From: Gelidibacter salicanalis
Lineage (GTDB): Bacteria > Bacteroidota > Bacteroidia > Flavobacteriales > Flavobacteriaceae
NCBI RefSeq assembly: GCF_007997285.1
Contig: NZ_VORX01000002.1
Coordinates: 186,001-250,000 of the forward strand
DNA: 64,000 bases
Reading direction: 5' to 3'
Every line of letters starts with the position of its first letter. Position 1 is the stretch's first letter. Shown here in pieces: positions 25,309-38,886 of this stretch. The position numbers and the translations under genes were made by a program. The notes beneath the pieces were generated by a model. The model did not search any database and had not been told where the DNA came from. It was given only the letters and a program-made list of their open reading frames with translations.

Positions 25309-28300
25309 ATGATTTTAAAAAAAAAGGCTTTAGTGGCATTGCAATTTGTTTTTGTATGCTTTGCTGTTTTAAACGCTAACGCGCAAGACAAGGATCCGAT
25401 TAAAGATTACAAACATTTTATTGAAAACGAAGCGGTCATTAGCGATAATAAATTGGAAGCACATGCGTCATTTACCTCATTTACTTCTGAAAAAGATGCT
25501 TTAAACAACACGCCTCATTTTTATCAATCTTTAGATGGACTTTGGAAATTCAATTGGGTAAAAGATCCTAAAGATAGACCGACAACGTTTATGAATGTCA
25601 ATGAGGATGTGTCTGGTTGGGATGATATTAAAGTGCCGTCCAACTGGGAAGTGGAAGGGTACGGCGTTCCTATTTATGTGAATCATCAATATGAGTTTTC
25701 TGATTATAAAGCCATGATTGCTGATGATATGAAGCTTGTAGATGGCATCTATCCTGCAAACCCAGGTAAAGTTCCTCACTCTTACAATCCAGTAGGATCT
25801 TATACACGAGACTTTACGATTCCTAATGATTGGGATGGAAAGGAAATCTTCTTGCAAATTGGCGCCATGAAATCAGGTGGTTTTGTATGGCTCAACGGTA
25901 AATACATTGGCTATTCTCAAGGCAGTAAATTACCTGCAGAATTCAATATTACGGCAGCCGCCAAACCAGGAAAAAATAAAATTGCTTTTCAAATCTTTAG
26001 ATGGACCGATGGTTCCTATCTAGAAGCTCAAGATTTTTGGAGAATTAGCGGGATTGAGCGTAGCGTGTATGTGTACGCACAACCGAAATTACGTATTGAA
26101 GATTATGAAGTAGTGTCAGTTTTGGATGCTGCCTATAAGGATGGGGTTTTTGGACTTGATGTGAATCTTGACAACGCCAATTCTAAATCGGATAAAGGAA
26201 GTGTTTCTTATAAGATTTTAGATGCCGACTCAAAAACAGTGGCGTCAGAAACAAAATCATTTACAATTGACGGTGCAAAACAAAACGAACTGAGTTTTTC
26301 TGCAACCTTGCCAAACGTGAAGCAATGGAGTGCAGAACATCCTAACCTGTACACGCTTCTTATCGAAACTAAAGACAGAAAAGGCAATACGCTGGAAGTG
26401 ACGACCTCTCGCATTGGATTTAGATCTGTTGAAATCAAGCAAGGTTTATTATTGGTTAATGGGCAACGCATCACTTTAAAAGGGGTGAATACTCAAGAAG
26501 CTAATCCTGAAACGGGACACGTGGTACCGGAGGAGTTGATCATGAAAGACATCAAACTCTGGAAAGAAAATAACATCAACGCTGTACGTTTAAGTCACTA
26601 CCCGCAACAACGTCGTTTTTATGAGTTGTGTGATGAGTATGGTTTATATGTTGTTGATGAAGCTAATATTGAATCTCACGGCATGTACTACGGCGAACAT
26701 TCCTTAGCTAAAAAGCCTAGTTGGGAAAACGCGCATGTCGATAGAATGGTACGTTTAGTGAAACGCGATAAAAACCATCCTTCTGTAATCATTTGGTCTA
26801 TGGGGAATGAAGCTGGAAACGGTGTCAATTTCTTTAAAGGCTATGATGCAATGAAGGCAAACGATAAAACAAAACGCCCAGTACAATACGAGCGCCCATA
26901 TAAAGATTACGACGGGAGTTTATGGGATATGGATACCAATACCGATATTATTGTTCCTCAATATCCGACGCCAGCGACCTTTGAAGCCGTCGGAAGAACC
27001 AAAACGGACCGACCTTATATTCCTAGTGAATATGCCCACGCGATGGGAAATAGCACCGGAAATTTCCAAGATTATTGGGATATTATTGAGCGTTATGACA
27101 ACCTTCAAGGTGGATTCATCTGGGATTGGGTGGACCAATCGATTTGGAAAACAAACGAAAAAGGTGAGCGTTTCTACGCTTATGGCGGCGACTATGGCGA
27201 AAACATGCCAACAGACAATACGTTCTTAAATAACGGCATCGTATTCCCAGACCGTACACCGCAACCAGGATTATTTGAAGTGAAAAAGGCACACGAATTC
27301 ATCAATTTCAGAGATCAAGGCATCAACCGTCATGATGAACTGCGAATCCTCGTAGAGAACTTATATGATTTTACTGATTTAAACCACTTCACTTTTACTG
27401 CTGAAATTAAAGCCGATGGAACCGTTTTAAAAACCATTCCAATTGAAGAGATTTCCGTAGAAACACACACTGGTAAATTGATCAGATTATCCCTAAAAGA
27501 TGTTGATTACAAACCAAACACCCAGTATTTTCTAGAGATTTCAGCAAAAACCAAAGCGCCTTGGGGTATTCTTCCTAAAGGTCATGAAGTTGCGCACGAG
27601 CAATTTGCATTATCGCGTAAATACACCAAACAGAACACGTCATTGGATAACAAGGCGGCTTTAAATATTAAAGAATCAAAAGAGAATTTTGAAGTGTCTA
27701 ACGCAGATGTAAAAGTCATTTTTGATAAAACAAAAGGGCAAATCACCTCTTATGTATACGAAGGAACCGAATTATTGAAAGATGGTAACGGTCCGAAACC
27801 GAATTTCTGGCGTGCACCAACGGACAATGATTTTGGTAGCCAAATGCAAGCCAAAAACATCGAATGGAAAAAAGCATCATTGTTTGCGAAAGTTGCCAAA
27901 CTAACGTCTGCTAAAAATGATGATGGGAGTGTAAGCATTAATGTCACTTATAATTTACCAGGTGTTGACACAACGTTCGATTCAGAATACCATATTCTTG
28001 GGAACGGCGTAATAAAAATCAACAACACCTTACACGAAACGGATTATGAAGCCGACTTACCACGCCTAGGCATGCGTATGCAATTGCCAAAAGCCTATGA
28101 AAACATGACTTATTTTGGTCGAGGCCCATGGGAAAACTATCAAGATAGAAAAGCCTCTGCGTTTCTAGATGTCTACGAATCGAAAGTGAGAGATCAGTAT
28201 GTGCCTTACGTGAGACCACAAGAAAATGGCTATAAAACAGACGTGCGTTGGTCAGCTTTTGCTGATGGAAACAACAACGGACTTTTAGTGGTTGCTAAAA

Positions 28301-28662
28301 ATCAATTCCAAGGCTTGGGCATTAGTGCCTTGCACATGCCAAACGAAGATTTTGACACGACAGATGGGATTGCTTATAGTGGAAACGACAAGTTGGAAGA
28401 AGAATTTAGAACCGATGGTATTCCGCAAATTAATGCGTCTAAACACATCAACGATATTAAAGAACAGGATTTGGTGCAACTTAATATCGATTTAGCACAA
28501 CGTGGTGTTGCCGGAGATAATAGCTGGGGCGGAAGACCACAGGAGGAATATTTAATCAAAGGGCAAGAAAAACAATCTTACAGTTTCTTTTTGATTCCTT
28601 TTAAGAATGGTACCAAAAAAGATTTTGTGGAATGGAGTAAGTTGTATTCCAACCAGAACTAA
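25309..28662 (+). CDS. GH2 beta-galactosidase, LacZ-type (1117 aa)
   Basis: Sec-exported (signal ends NANAQ). Domain order is that of LacZ: GH2 sugar-binding jelly roll (~60-240), immunoglobulin-like domain, TIM barrel (~350-640) and a C-terminal Bgal small-chain domain (~760-1040). The acid/base is Glu501 in WSMGNEAGNG, and the nucleophile is Glu574 in [11 protein letters not shown]. Retention of the full small-chain domain and the [11 protein letters not shown] motif is typical of true beta-galactosidases. In this locus it would remove galactose from LacNAc antennae. It is homologous to the next gene; it has an extra ~15-residue insertion (around residues 128-143) not seen in its neighbour. 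Confidence 0.93.
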   Translation: MILKKKALVALQFVFVCFAVLNANAQDKDPIKDYKHFIENEAVISDNKLEAHASFTSFTSEKDALNNTPHFYQSLDGLWKFNWVKDPKDRPTTFMNVNEDVSGWDDIKVPSNWEVEGYGVPIYVNHQYEFSDYKAMIADDMKLVDGIYPANPGKVPHSYNPVGSYTRDFTIPNDWDGKEIFLQIGAMKSGGFVWLNGKYIGYSQGSKLPAEFNITAAAKPGKNKIAFQIFRWTDGSYLEAQDFWRISGIERSVYVYAQPKLRIEDYEVVSVLDAAYKDGVFGLDVNLDNANSKSDKGSVSYKILDADSKTVASETKSFTIDGAKQNELSFSATLPNVKQWSAEHPNLYTLLIETKDRKGNTLEVTTSRIGFRSVEIKQGLLLVNGQRITLKGVNTQEANPETGHVVPEELIMKDIKLWKENNINAVRLSHYPQQRRFYELCDEYGLYVVDEANIESHGMYYGEHSLAKKPSWENAHVDRMVRLVKRDKNHPSVIIWSMGNEAGNGVNFFKGYDAMKANDKTKRPVQYERPYKDYDGSLWDMDTNTDIIVPQYPTPATFEAVGRTKTDRPYIPSEYAHAMGNSTGNFQDYWDIIERYDNLQGGFIWDWVDQSIWKTNEKGERFYAYGGDYGENMPTDNTFLNNGIVFPDRTPQPGLFEVKKAHEFINFRDQGINRHDELRILVENLYDFTDLNHFTFTAEIKADGTVLKTIPIEEISVETHTGKLIRLSLKDVDYKPNTQYFLEISAKTKAPWGILPKGHEVAHEQFALSRKYTKQNTSLDNKAALNIKESKENFEVSNADVKVIFDKTKGQITSYVYEGTELLKDGNGPKPNFWRAPTDNDFGSQMQAKNIEWKKASLFAKVAKLTSAKNDDGSVSINVTYNLPGVDTTFDSEYHILGNGVIKINNTLHETDYEADLPRLGMRMQLPKAYENMTYFGRGPWENYQDRKASAFLDVYESKVRDQYVPYVRPQENGYKTDVRWSAFADGNNNGLLVVAKNQFQGLGISALHMPNEDFDTTDGIAYSGNDKLEEEFRTDGIPQINASKHINDIKEQDLVQLNIDLAQRGVAGDNSWGGRPQEEYLIKGQEKQSYSFFLIPFKNGTKKDFVEWSKLYSNQN

Positions 28663-28677
28663 TTGAAAAGACATTAA

Positions 28678-31803
<3,126 letters not shown>

Positions 31804-31838
31804 TGATAGTGTAAGTATGCGTATGAAATAAGTACAAC

Positions 31839-31880
31839 ATATCGACCCTTTTCATTGTTGAAAGCGGTCGATATTTGTTT
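31839..31880 (+). terminator. Hairpin between GH2 and GH27, probable terminator or attenuator
   Basis: atatcgacc (31839-31847) pairs with ggtcgatat (31866-31874); the inner helix around ttca/tgaa is continued past one mismatch. A short T-rich tract (ttgttt) follows. It is weaker than the two earlier terminators because the T-run is interrupted, so partial read-through into GH27 is plausible. Confidence 0.65.
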
Positions 31881-31895
31881 AAATATAGAAATAGA

Positions 31896-33149
31896 ATGTA
31901 TAAAATTTGTCTGTTGTTGTCGGTTCTCGTTTTGATGTCTTGTAAATCTCAAGAACGAACGGTGGTGCCTTTGACTTTAATTGAACATACGGCCCAAGCC
32001 ATCAGCAAACCACAAACGCCCATTATGGGCTGGTCCAGCTGGAATAATTTTCATGTCGATATCAATGAAGAGGTCATCAAAGCCCAAGCCGATTTCATGG
32101 TTTCGACCGGAATGGCTGATGTGGGTTACGCTTATGTAAACATTGACGATGGCTTTTTTGGAGGTCGTGATGCTGAGGGCAATTTAATGGTACATCCCAC
32201 ACGATTTCCTAATGGGATGAAAGTTATTTCTGAGTATATCCATTCCAAAGGCTTAAAAGCAGGCATCTATTCGGATGCGGGAATCAATACGTGTGCTTCG
32301 CATTGGGATAAGGATACGATTGGAGTTGGCTCTGGACTGATGGGCCACGACAGAAAGGATTTAAAATTAATGCTCAACGACTGGAATTATGATTTCATTA
32401 AAGTTGATTGGTGTGGGGGTGATTGGTTAGGCTTGGATGAAGAAATTCGATACACCCAAATTGCCAATATCATCAAAGAAATTAAACCGAATACGGTATA
32501 TAATATCTGCCGATGGGAATTTCCTGGCGAATGGGCGTTGCAAATTGCCGATTCTTGGCGAATTTCCGGCGATATCAGCAACGAATTCAGTTCCATCCTA
32601 CACATCATCGATTTGAATGCTGACCTCTGGAAATACGCATCCCCAGGCCATGTCAACGATATGGACATGCTACAAGTAGGTCGCGGTATGAGTTATGAAG
32701 AAGATAAAACCCATTTTACCATGTGGTGCATGATGAATTCGCCACTTTTAGCGGGGAATGACTTGCGTTATATGACTCCAGAAACGATTGATATTCTTAC
32801 CAATAAAGAACTGATTGCCCTCAATCAAGATCCGTTGGTGTACCAAGCACGCCGATTGGTAGATGATGGCGATATAGAAGTTTGGGCAAAACCGTTAATC
32901 TCTACGATGAGTGGGAAAGTGGCGGTGACTTTGTTAAACAGGTCCGACAAGCCAACAACCATGACATTCGATTTAGATACCGTTGGTTTAGATGCTTCAA
33001 AGGGCTATCATTACCGCGATTTATGGGCGAAACAGGATTATGAATCCACCACCAAAGAAGTATTAAGTTTTGAAGTGCCTGCACATGGTGTCGTAGTACT
33101 GTCACTAACTGGGACCTCAAAGCCATTTAATATTTTTCAGAATAAATAG
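31896..33149 (+). CDS. GH27 alpha-galactosidase-type lipoprotein
   Basis: The ATG at 31896 is chosen over a TTG at 31875, since it opens a lipoprotein signal (VLMSC, Cys16); 31875 lies at the end of the upstream hairpin. The 418-residue protein is a GH27 clan-D enzyme: MGWSSWNNF, DDGFFGGRD, IKVDWCGGD with nucleophile Asp171, WRISGDIS with acid/base Asp226, and ALNQDPL. GH27 enzymes cleave alpha-galactose or alpha-GalNAc. On glycoproteins this would mean alpha-Gal caps or blood-group-type alpha-GalNAc. The sequence does not separate the two activities with certainty. It is followed 14 bases later by the third GH2. Confidence 0.9.
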   Translation: MYKICLLLSVLVLMSCKSQERTVVPLTLIEHTAQAISKPQTPIMGWSSWNNFHVDINEEVIKAQADFMVSTGMADVGYAYVNIDDGFFGGRDAEGNLMVHPTRFPNGMKVISEYIHSKGLKAGIYSDAGINTCASHWDKDTIGVGSGLMGHDRKDLKLMLNDWNYDFIKVDWCGGDWLGLDEEIRYTQIANIIKEIKPNTVYNICRWEFPGEWALQIADSWRISGDISNEFSSILHIIDLNADLWKYASPGHVNDMDMLQVGRGMSYEEDKTHFTMWCMMNSPLLAGNDLRYMTPETIDILTNKELIALNQDPLVYQARRLVDDGDIEVWAKPLISTMSGKVAVTLLNRSDKPTTMTFDLDTVGLDASKGYHYRDLWAKQDYESTTKEVLSFEVPAHGVVVLSLTGTSKPFNIFQNK

Positions 33150-33163
33150 AGCGTTCAAATCGT

Positions 33164-35641
33164 ATGAAAACTATCAAAAGACACCTTGTTAACAGTACTA
33201 CAGTTTTTAAAATGTCGGCGATCTGTGTGTTATTTGGAGTGCTCTGCTCAGGGACAATTCACGGTCAGGAGCGAACTGTGTTGACTTTAGAAAAGAATTG
33301 GAAATTTCATAAAGGCGATGTGGAAAATGCAACTTCAACATCTTTTGATGATTCCAAATGGGAAACCGTTACCGTGCCTCACGATTGGGCCATAAAAGGG
33401 CCTTTTGATAAAGAAATTGACAAGCAAACGGTGGCCATTGTTCAAAATGGAGAAGAAGTGGCTACAGAAAAAACTGGACGCACGGGAGCACTGCCATATA
33501 TCGGAATTGGTTGGTACCGTAATCAGTTTGCCATTCCAAATTTTGATTCAGAAAAGAAAGTCATCCTCCTTTTTGAAGGCGCCATGAGCGAGCCTGAAAT
33601 ATTCCTAAATGGCCAAAAAATTGGAAGTTGGAACTATGGTTACAGCTATTTCTATTTTGACATCACCGAGCATATCCGTGCCAACCAAAAAAATATATTG
33701 GCGGTGAAACTGACTAATCGCGAGTTGTCCTCACGTTGGTATCCGGGTGCGGGATTGTATCGCAATGTGCGGGTCATTACTAAAAACAAGGAAAGTATTG
33801 ATCAATGGGGAACCTTTATAACGACACCTTTTATAACTTCAGATCTAGCGAAAGTCAACATCAAAACAAAAGTGTCCGGTGAAAACCTAAAAATGGTAAC
33901 CACCATCAAAGATGCCGACGGAAATACGGTGGCTGTCGATTCAACCCAAGCCATTTTTGGAGATGCCTTTGAACAGAATATCGCGGTTAACAATCCGCGG
34001 TTATGGAGTCCGGAAACGCCTTATTTATATTCGGCCACCTCTCAATTATATGTTGAAGACATCTTAAAAGATGAAATTTCTACACGATTCGGAATTCGAA
34101 AAATCAAATACGAAGCGGAAAAAGGTTTTAGCCTAAACGATTCGGTCATCAAATTTAAAGGCGTTTGTCTGCATCACGATTTAGGCCCAATTGGCACAGC
34201 AGTGAACACATCAGCTTTACGTCGCCAACTTCAAATTTTAAAGGATATGGGGGCGAACGCCATCCGTAGCGCACACAATATGCCGTCTTTGGAGCAACTC
34301 GAATTGTGTGATGAAATGGGCTTCATGTTTTTAGCCGAAAGTTTTGATGAATGGGCAAAACCGAAAGTCGACAACGGCTACCATCGCTATTTTGAATCCG
34401 ATGCAGAAAAGGACATTGTAAACTTAGTACAGGCTACGCGCAACCACCCGAGTATTGTCATGTGGAGCTCCGGCAATGAAGTCCCTGATCAATGGGGCAG
34501 TGATGGTGCTAAACGTGCCAAATGGCTGCAGGATATTTTTCATCGTGAAGACCCAACCCGACCGGTAACGGTAGGTATGGATCAGGTACAAGCAACCATG
34601 GCTTCAGGTTTTGGTGCCGTATTGGACATCCCAGGCTTGAATTATCGGGTGAATTTATATGAAGACGCCTACAAAGCCTTTCCGCAAGGCATGATTTTAG
34701 GGTCAGAAACCGCCTCTACGGTAAGTTCTCGCGGTATTTATAAGTTTCCTGTAGTGGAAGCAAAAATGAAAATGTATGACGATTTACAGTCGTCATCCTA
34801 CGATTTGGAAGCTTGCAGTTGGTCTAACATCCCTGATGAAGATTTTGTATTGCAGGATGATAAACCATGGGTGATTGGCGAATTTGTATGGACGGGTTTC
34901 GATTATCTAGGAGAACCAACGCCTTACGATACCAAATGGCCATCTAGAAGCTCCTATTTTGGGATTAATGATTTGGCAGGATTACCGAAAGATCGTTTTT
35001 ATTTATACCGAAGCCGTTGGAATACAAAAGAGGAAACCCTTCACATGTTACCCCATTGGAATTGGGAAGGACGCGAAGGAGAAATCACCCCCGTTTTTGT
35101 GTACACCAATTATGATAGTGCTGAACTGTTTGTAAACGGTAAAAGCATGGGCATCCAAAGAAAATCTATGAATTCGCCAACCGCGCGCTACCGACTCATG
35201 TGGATGGATGTCAAATACGAACCGGGTACCATAAAAGTGGTCGCTTTTGATGCTGAAGGAAATCCCGTGGCAGAAAAGGAAACCCATACCGCAGGAACAC
35301 CCTACAAATTAGTCTTAGAAGCCGATAGAACACAGTTAAGTGCTGATGGTAAAGATTTAGCTTTTGTCACCGTATCAGTGGTAGATAAAAACGGAGTTCC
35401 GTGTCCTAGCGCTACCAATCAATTAAAATTTAAAGTGAAAGGTGCAGGAAGCTATAAAGCTGCCGCCAATGGAGATGCGACGTCATTAGAAATGTTTCAT
35501 CTGCCTACGATGAAATTGTTTAGTGGTAAATTGGTGGTGTTGGTGCAACCGGATGAAAGTCCTGGTAATATTACCTTAGAAGTTTCAGGAAAAGGATTGA
35601 AAACTGCAAAAATAAATTTAACGAGTTACAATAAATTATGA
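33164..35641 (+). CDS. GH2 hydrolase with C-terminal DUF4982-type domains (825 aa)
   Basis: Exported (signal ends TIHGQ). It is a shorter GH2 than the LacZ pair and lacks the small-chain domain; instead the C-terminal third has DUF4982/Ig-like domains (FVYTNYDSAELFVNGKS, then KLVLEADRTQLSADGKDL). The barrel contains WSSGNEVPDQWG with acid/base Glu439, and the likely nucleophile is Glu515 in LGSETAST; WTGFDYLGEPTPY follows. This architecture is typical of Bacteroidota beta-galactosidases in glycan loci, although some relatives cleave beta-glucuronides or beta-mannosides. It overlaps the sulfatase start by four bases (ATGA), so the two are translationally coupled and may act on the same sulfated galactoside. 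Confidence 0.88.
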   Translation: MKTIKRHLVNSTTVFKMSAICVLFGVLCSGTIHGQERTVLTLEKNWKFHKGDVENATSTSFDDSKWETVTVPHDWAIKGPFDKEIDKQTVAIVQNGEEVATEKTGRTGALPYIGIGWYRNQFAIPNFDSEKKVILLFEGAMSEPEIFLNGQKIGSWNYGYSYFYFDITEHIRANQKNILAVKLTNRELSSRWYPGAGLYRNVRVITKNKESIDQWGTFITTPFITSDLAKVNIKTKVSGENLKMVTTIKDADGNTVAVDSTQAIFGDAFEQNIAVNNPRLWSPETPYLYSATSQLYVEDILKDEISTRFGIRKIKYEAEKGFSLNDSVIKFKGVCLHHDLGPIGTAVNTSALRRQLQILKDMGANAIRSAHNMPSLEQLELCDEMGFMFLAESFDEWAKPKVDNGYHRYFESDAEKDIVNLVQATRNHPSIVMWSSGNEVPDQWGSDGAKRAKWLQDIFHREDPTRPVTVGMDQVQATMASGFGAVLDIPGLNYRVNLYEDAYKAFPQGMILGSETASTVSSRGIYKFPVVEAKMKMYDDLQSSSYDLEACSWSNIPDEDFVLQDDKPWVIGEFVWTGFDYLGEPTPYDTKWPSRSSYFGINDLAGLPKDRFYLYRSRWNTKEETLHMLPHWNWEGREGEITPVFVYTNYDSAELFVNGKSMGIQRKSMNSPTARYRLMWMDVKYEPGTIKVVAFDAEGNPVAEKETHTAGTPYKLVLEADRTQLSADGKDLAFVTVSVVDKNGVPCPSATNQLKFKVKGAGSYKAAANGDATSLEMFHLPTMKLFSGKLVVLVQPDESPGNITLEVSGKGLKTAKINLTSYNKL

Positions 35642-37218
35642 TAAAAATAGGTCATAGTCTCGCAATTGTCATGGTTGTAGCATCCTTCTTCGGATGTAAA
35701 ACTGTTGAGAAACAAGCATCTGAAAAACCTGCTCAAAAACCCAATATCATATACATCTTAGCGGACGACTTGGGCTACGGTGATTTAGGAGCTTACGGAC
35801 AGACCAAAATAGAAACCCCAAACATCGATGCTTTGGCAAAAGAAGGCATCCTATTTACCCAGCATTATACCGCTGCTCCCGTTTGCGCACCGGCACGTGC
35901 GTCCTTGCTGACAGGTTTACATGGTGGCCATGCTAGCATCCGTGGTAATGACGAATGGGAAGAGCGTGGCGACGTTTGGAACTATCGCGCCATGTTAAAA
36001 GATTCTACCTTAGAAGGCCAACGGCCAATGCCAGAAAACACAACCACCATTGCTCAATTTTTAAAAGAAGCCAATTATAAAACGGCCATTGTCGGTAAAT
36101 GGGGATTAGGAGCGCCACAAACCGAATCCATTCCAACAGAAATGGGCTTCGACTATTTTTTTGGATACAATTGCCAACGGCAAGCACATACCTACACCCC
36201 AGTGCATTTATATGAGAACGAACACCGTTATCATTTAAAAAACGATACAATTGCGCCACATTTTGGGTTGTTAAAAGAGAATGATCCTGTGGCTTTGGCT
36301 TCTTATGAAAAATACACACAACCCGATTATAGTCCAGACTTGATTTTTGATAAGATGATGAGTTTTATTGAGGAGAATAAAACGCAACCGTTTTTTATGT
36401 ATTGGGCTAGTCCTATTCCGCATGTGCCCTTACAAGCCCCTAAAAAATGGGTAGATCATTATGTGAAGAAATTTGGAGATGAGGCGCCATATTATTTCAA
36501 AAAAGAAGTGGGCAGTTATTTCCCAACACGATACCCTCATGCTACTTATGCAGCGATGATATCTTATTTGGATGAAAATGTAGGGAAACTGGTTAAGTAT
36601 TTAAAAGAAGAAGGGCTCTATGACAATACCTTGATTATTTTCACTTCAGATAATGGTCCCGCCAGTGATGGTGGTGCTGATCCGGAATTCTTCAATAGCG
36701 GTGGCTTGTTTGATGGCAATCGCGGCAAAGGCAAGGGTTATACGTACGAAGGCGGCATAAGAGTGCCAATGATTGCGACCTGGCCGGCTAAAATAAAAGC
36801 CGGAACTAAAAGCGATCATATTTCTGCATTTTATGATGTGATGCCTACCTTTAATGAGATAGCAAAGGTGCAAACTGATTACAAAACGGATGGTATTAGC
36901 TTTTATAACGCACTTACAAACTCTGGTAATCAACAAGAACATGAGTATTTGTTTTGGGAGTTTGCGGGTTATGAAGGACAGGTTGCCGTGAGAATGGGCA
37001 ATTGGAAAATGGTCTGGAAAAACATTAAAAAAGGGAATAAGGACGTCGAATTATATGATTTAGATTCAGATATCCGTGAGGAAAACAATATCATGGATAA
37101 ACATCCAGAGATGCTCAAAAAATTCCAGGACATCGTTAAAAAGGAACATGCAACACCTGAAAATAGTGCATTTACTATTGAAGGGATAGAATACATGCCA
37201 AATAAAAATAAACAATAG
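35638..37218 (+). CDS. S1-family formylglycine sulfatase (first), lipoprotein
   Basis: A 526-residue lipoprotein (SFFGC, Cys20). The sulfatase signature CAPAR (Cys83-x-Pro85-x-Arg87) marks the cysteine that must be converted to formylglycine, and LADDLGYGDLGAYG supplies metal ligands. GKWGLG and FTSDNGPASDGG are further S1 motifs. Its coupling with GH2 suggests removal of sulfate from galactose (a galactose-3- or -6-sulfatase), but the S1 subfamily cannot be fixed by eye. A maturation enzyme is not encoded in the window and must be elsewhere in the genome. Confidence 0.93.
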   Translation: MIKIGHSLAIVMVVASFFGCKTVEKQASEKPAQKPNIIYILADDLGYGDLGAYGQTKIETPNIDALAKEGILFTQHYTAAPVCAPARASLLTGLHGGHASIRGNDEWEERGDVWNYRAMLKDSTLEGQRPMPENTTTIAQFLKEANYKTAIVGKWGLGAPQTESIPTEMGFDYFFGYNCQRQAHTYTPVHLYENEHRYHLKNDTIAPHFGLLKENDPVALASYEKYTQPDYSPDLIFDKMMSFIEENKTQPFFMYWASPIPHVPLQAPKKWVDHYVKKFGDEAPYYFKKEVGSYFPTRYPHATYAAMISYLDENVGKLVKYLKEEGLYDNTLIIFTSDNGPASDGGADPEFFNSGGLFDGNRGKGKGYTYEGGIRVPMIATWPAKIKAGTKSDHISAFYDVMPTFNEIAKVQTDYKTDGISFYNALTNSGNQQEHEYLFWEFAGYEGQVAVRMGNWKMVWKNIKKGNKDVELYDLDSDIREENNIMDKHPEMLKKFQDIVKKEHATPENSAFTIEGIEYMPNKNKQ

Positions 37219-37225
37219 ACCATTT

Positions 37226-38827
37226 ATGAAACTATTCAAACTCGGCAGTCTTTTTATTTATACACTCCTCACTGTAGGATGTCAAAATAAAAATATCGTT
37301 AAAAAAGTGGAACAATCCCCTACACAACGACCTAACATCATTTTTATCATGTCTGATGATCATGCGTATCAAGCCATTAGTGCTTATGATAAAACCTTGA
37401 TAAATACACCAAATATTGATCGTATTGCCAATGAAGGGATGCTTTTTACCAATGCCAGTGTCACCAATTCTATATGTGCACCGTCAAGGGCCGTAATTCT
37501 GACCGGAAAGCATAGCCATATTAATGGTAAAATTGACAACTTAAGTCATTTTGATACCACTAATGTAACCTTTCCACAAATCTTGCAAAAGGCGGGTTAT
37601 CAAACAGCGATGTTCGGAAAACTGCATTTTGGGAATAATCCAAAAGGATTTGACGAATTCAAGATTTTACCAGGTCAGGGCGATTATTACAATCCGAAGT
37701 TTATTACCCAAAAAGGCGATACTATTATTGACGGCTATGTGACGGACATCACTACCGATTTGACTTTAGATTGGATGAAACACCGTAGAGATCCGAATAA
37801 ACCATTTATGTTGATGTATTTGCACAAAGCGCCACACCGTGCGTGGTTACCGAGTGAAAAGTATTATAAAGAATACACCCAAAAGACCTTTCCATTGCCA
37901 GAAACCTTGTTTGATGATTATAAAACGAGAGGATCAGCTGCTAAATCGGCAGAGATGGGAATTTTAAAACACATGTCGCTCATCAACGATAATAAGCTCA
38001 CGCCAGCTACGGTTAAAGAGCTGAACATTGAGCAATGGAGTCAACTCGGAGAAAGCTTATATACCTTGAATGCAGAGCAGCGCGCCAAGTGGGATGCAGT
38101 TTACGGACCGATAAATGAGGATTTCAAAAAACGTTACCCAACTATGAACGATTCCACCTTAACGGTTTGGAAATACCAGCGCTACTTACAGGATTATTTA
38201 GGAACCATCGCCTCTGTAGATGATAATGTTGGACGCGTGTTAGATTATTTAGATGAAGAACAATTGGCGGATAACACCATTGTGGTGTATACCTCTGATC
38301 AAGGGTTTTACTTAGGCGAACACGGTTGGTTTGACAAACGATTTATGTACAACGAATCGTTTAAAACACCGTTGTTAATTAAATGGCCAAATCAAATTAA
38401 ACCAGGAATTACGGAAGATGAGATGGTGCAGAATCTAGATTTTGCCCAAACATTTCTTGAAGTTGCCGGTGTTACTGCTCCTGAAGACATGCAAGGAGAG
38501 AGTTTAGTGCCGCTTTTAACCGGTAATAAAGCCGTTTGGGATAGAGATGCCGTGTACTACCATTATTACGAATATCCTGCGGAACACGCCGTAAAAAGGC
38601 ATTATGGGATTGCTACCAAAGACTATAAAATCATCCATTTTTACCATGATGTGAATGAATGGGAATTATATGATCGTTTAAATGATCCTAAAGAAGTTAA
38701 TAACGTGATCAATGACCCGAAATATGCACAAGTTGTGACGCGAATGAAGCAAAAACTTCAGGAAACACGGAAGAAATATAAGGATTCTGAGGAGCTGGAT
38801 TGGAAGTATATTGAGAGTTATAACTAG
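37226..38827 (+). CDS. S1-family formylglycine sulfatase (second), likely GlcNAc-6-sulfatase type
   Basis: A 533-residue lipoprotein (LTVGC, Cys19) starting 7 bases after the first sulfatase. The maturation motif is CAPSR (Cys84 to Arg88). IIFIMSDDHAYQAISAY and YTSDQGFYLGEHGWFDKR are metal- and substrate-site motifs that recall the N-acetylglucosamine-6-sulfatase group, an identification made from memory of the family and therefore tentative. Together with the first sulfatase, GH2, GH20 and GH16 it would allow stepwise removal of 6-sulfated LacNAc. It is the last gene of the unit before a repeat-rich gap. Confidence 0.9.
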   Translation: MKLFKLGSLFIYTLLTVGCQNKNIVKKVEQSPTQRPNIIFIMSDDHAYQAISAYDKTLINTPNIDRIANEGMLFTNASVTNSICAPSRAVILTGKHSHINGKIDNLSHFDTTNVTFPQILQKAGYQTAMFGKLHFGNNPKGFDEFKILPGQGDYYNPKFITQKGDTIIDGYVTDITTDLTLDWMKHRRDPNKPFMLMYLHKAPHRAWLPSEKYYKEYTQKTFPLPETLFDDYKTRGSAAKSAEMGILKHMSLINDNKLTPATVKELNIEQWSQLGESLYTLNAEQRAKWDAVYGPINEDFKKRYPTMNDSTLTVWKYQRYLQDYLGTIASVDDNVGRVLDYLDEEQLADNTIVVYTSDQGFYLGEHGWFDKRFMYNESFKTPLLIKWPNQIKPGITEDEMVQNLDFAQTFLEVAGVTAPEDMQGESLVPLLTGNKAVWDRDAVYYHYYEYPAEHAVKRHYGIATKDYKIIHFYHDVNEWELYDRLNDPKEVNNVINDPKYAQVVTRMKQKLQETRKKYKDSEELDWKYIESYN

Positions 38828-38886
38828 GAATAGAGAATAGAGAGAAGAGAATAGAGAGAATAGAGAAGAGAGAATAGAGAAGAGAC
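38828..38886. repeat. Purine-rich degenerate tandem repeat (second tract)
   Basis: About 59 bases of nearly pure G/A with units such as gaatagagagaaga, closely matching the tract at 6842-6907. It begins directly after the sulfatase stop codon and leads into the duplicated module that follows. Confidence 0.85.

Noticed and set aside
25531-25857. 108-residue - strand ORF
   Set aside because: It is antisense to the conserved GH2 jelly-roll and shows no independent features.
31875-31895. TTG start of the GH27 gene
   Set aside because: It overlaps the upstream hairpin; the ATG at 31896 starts a normal lipoprotein signal.
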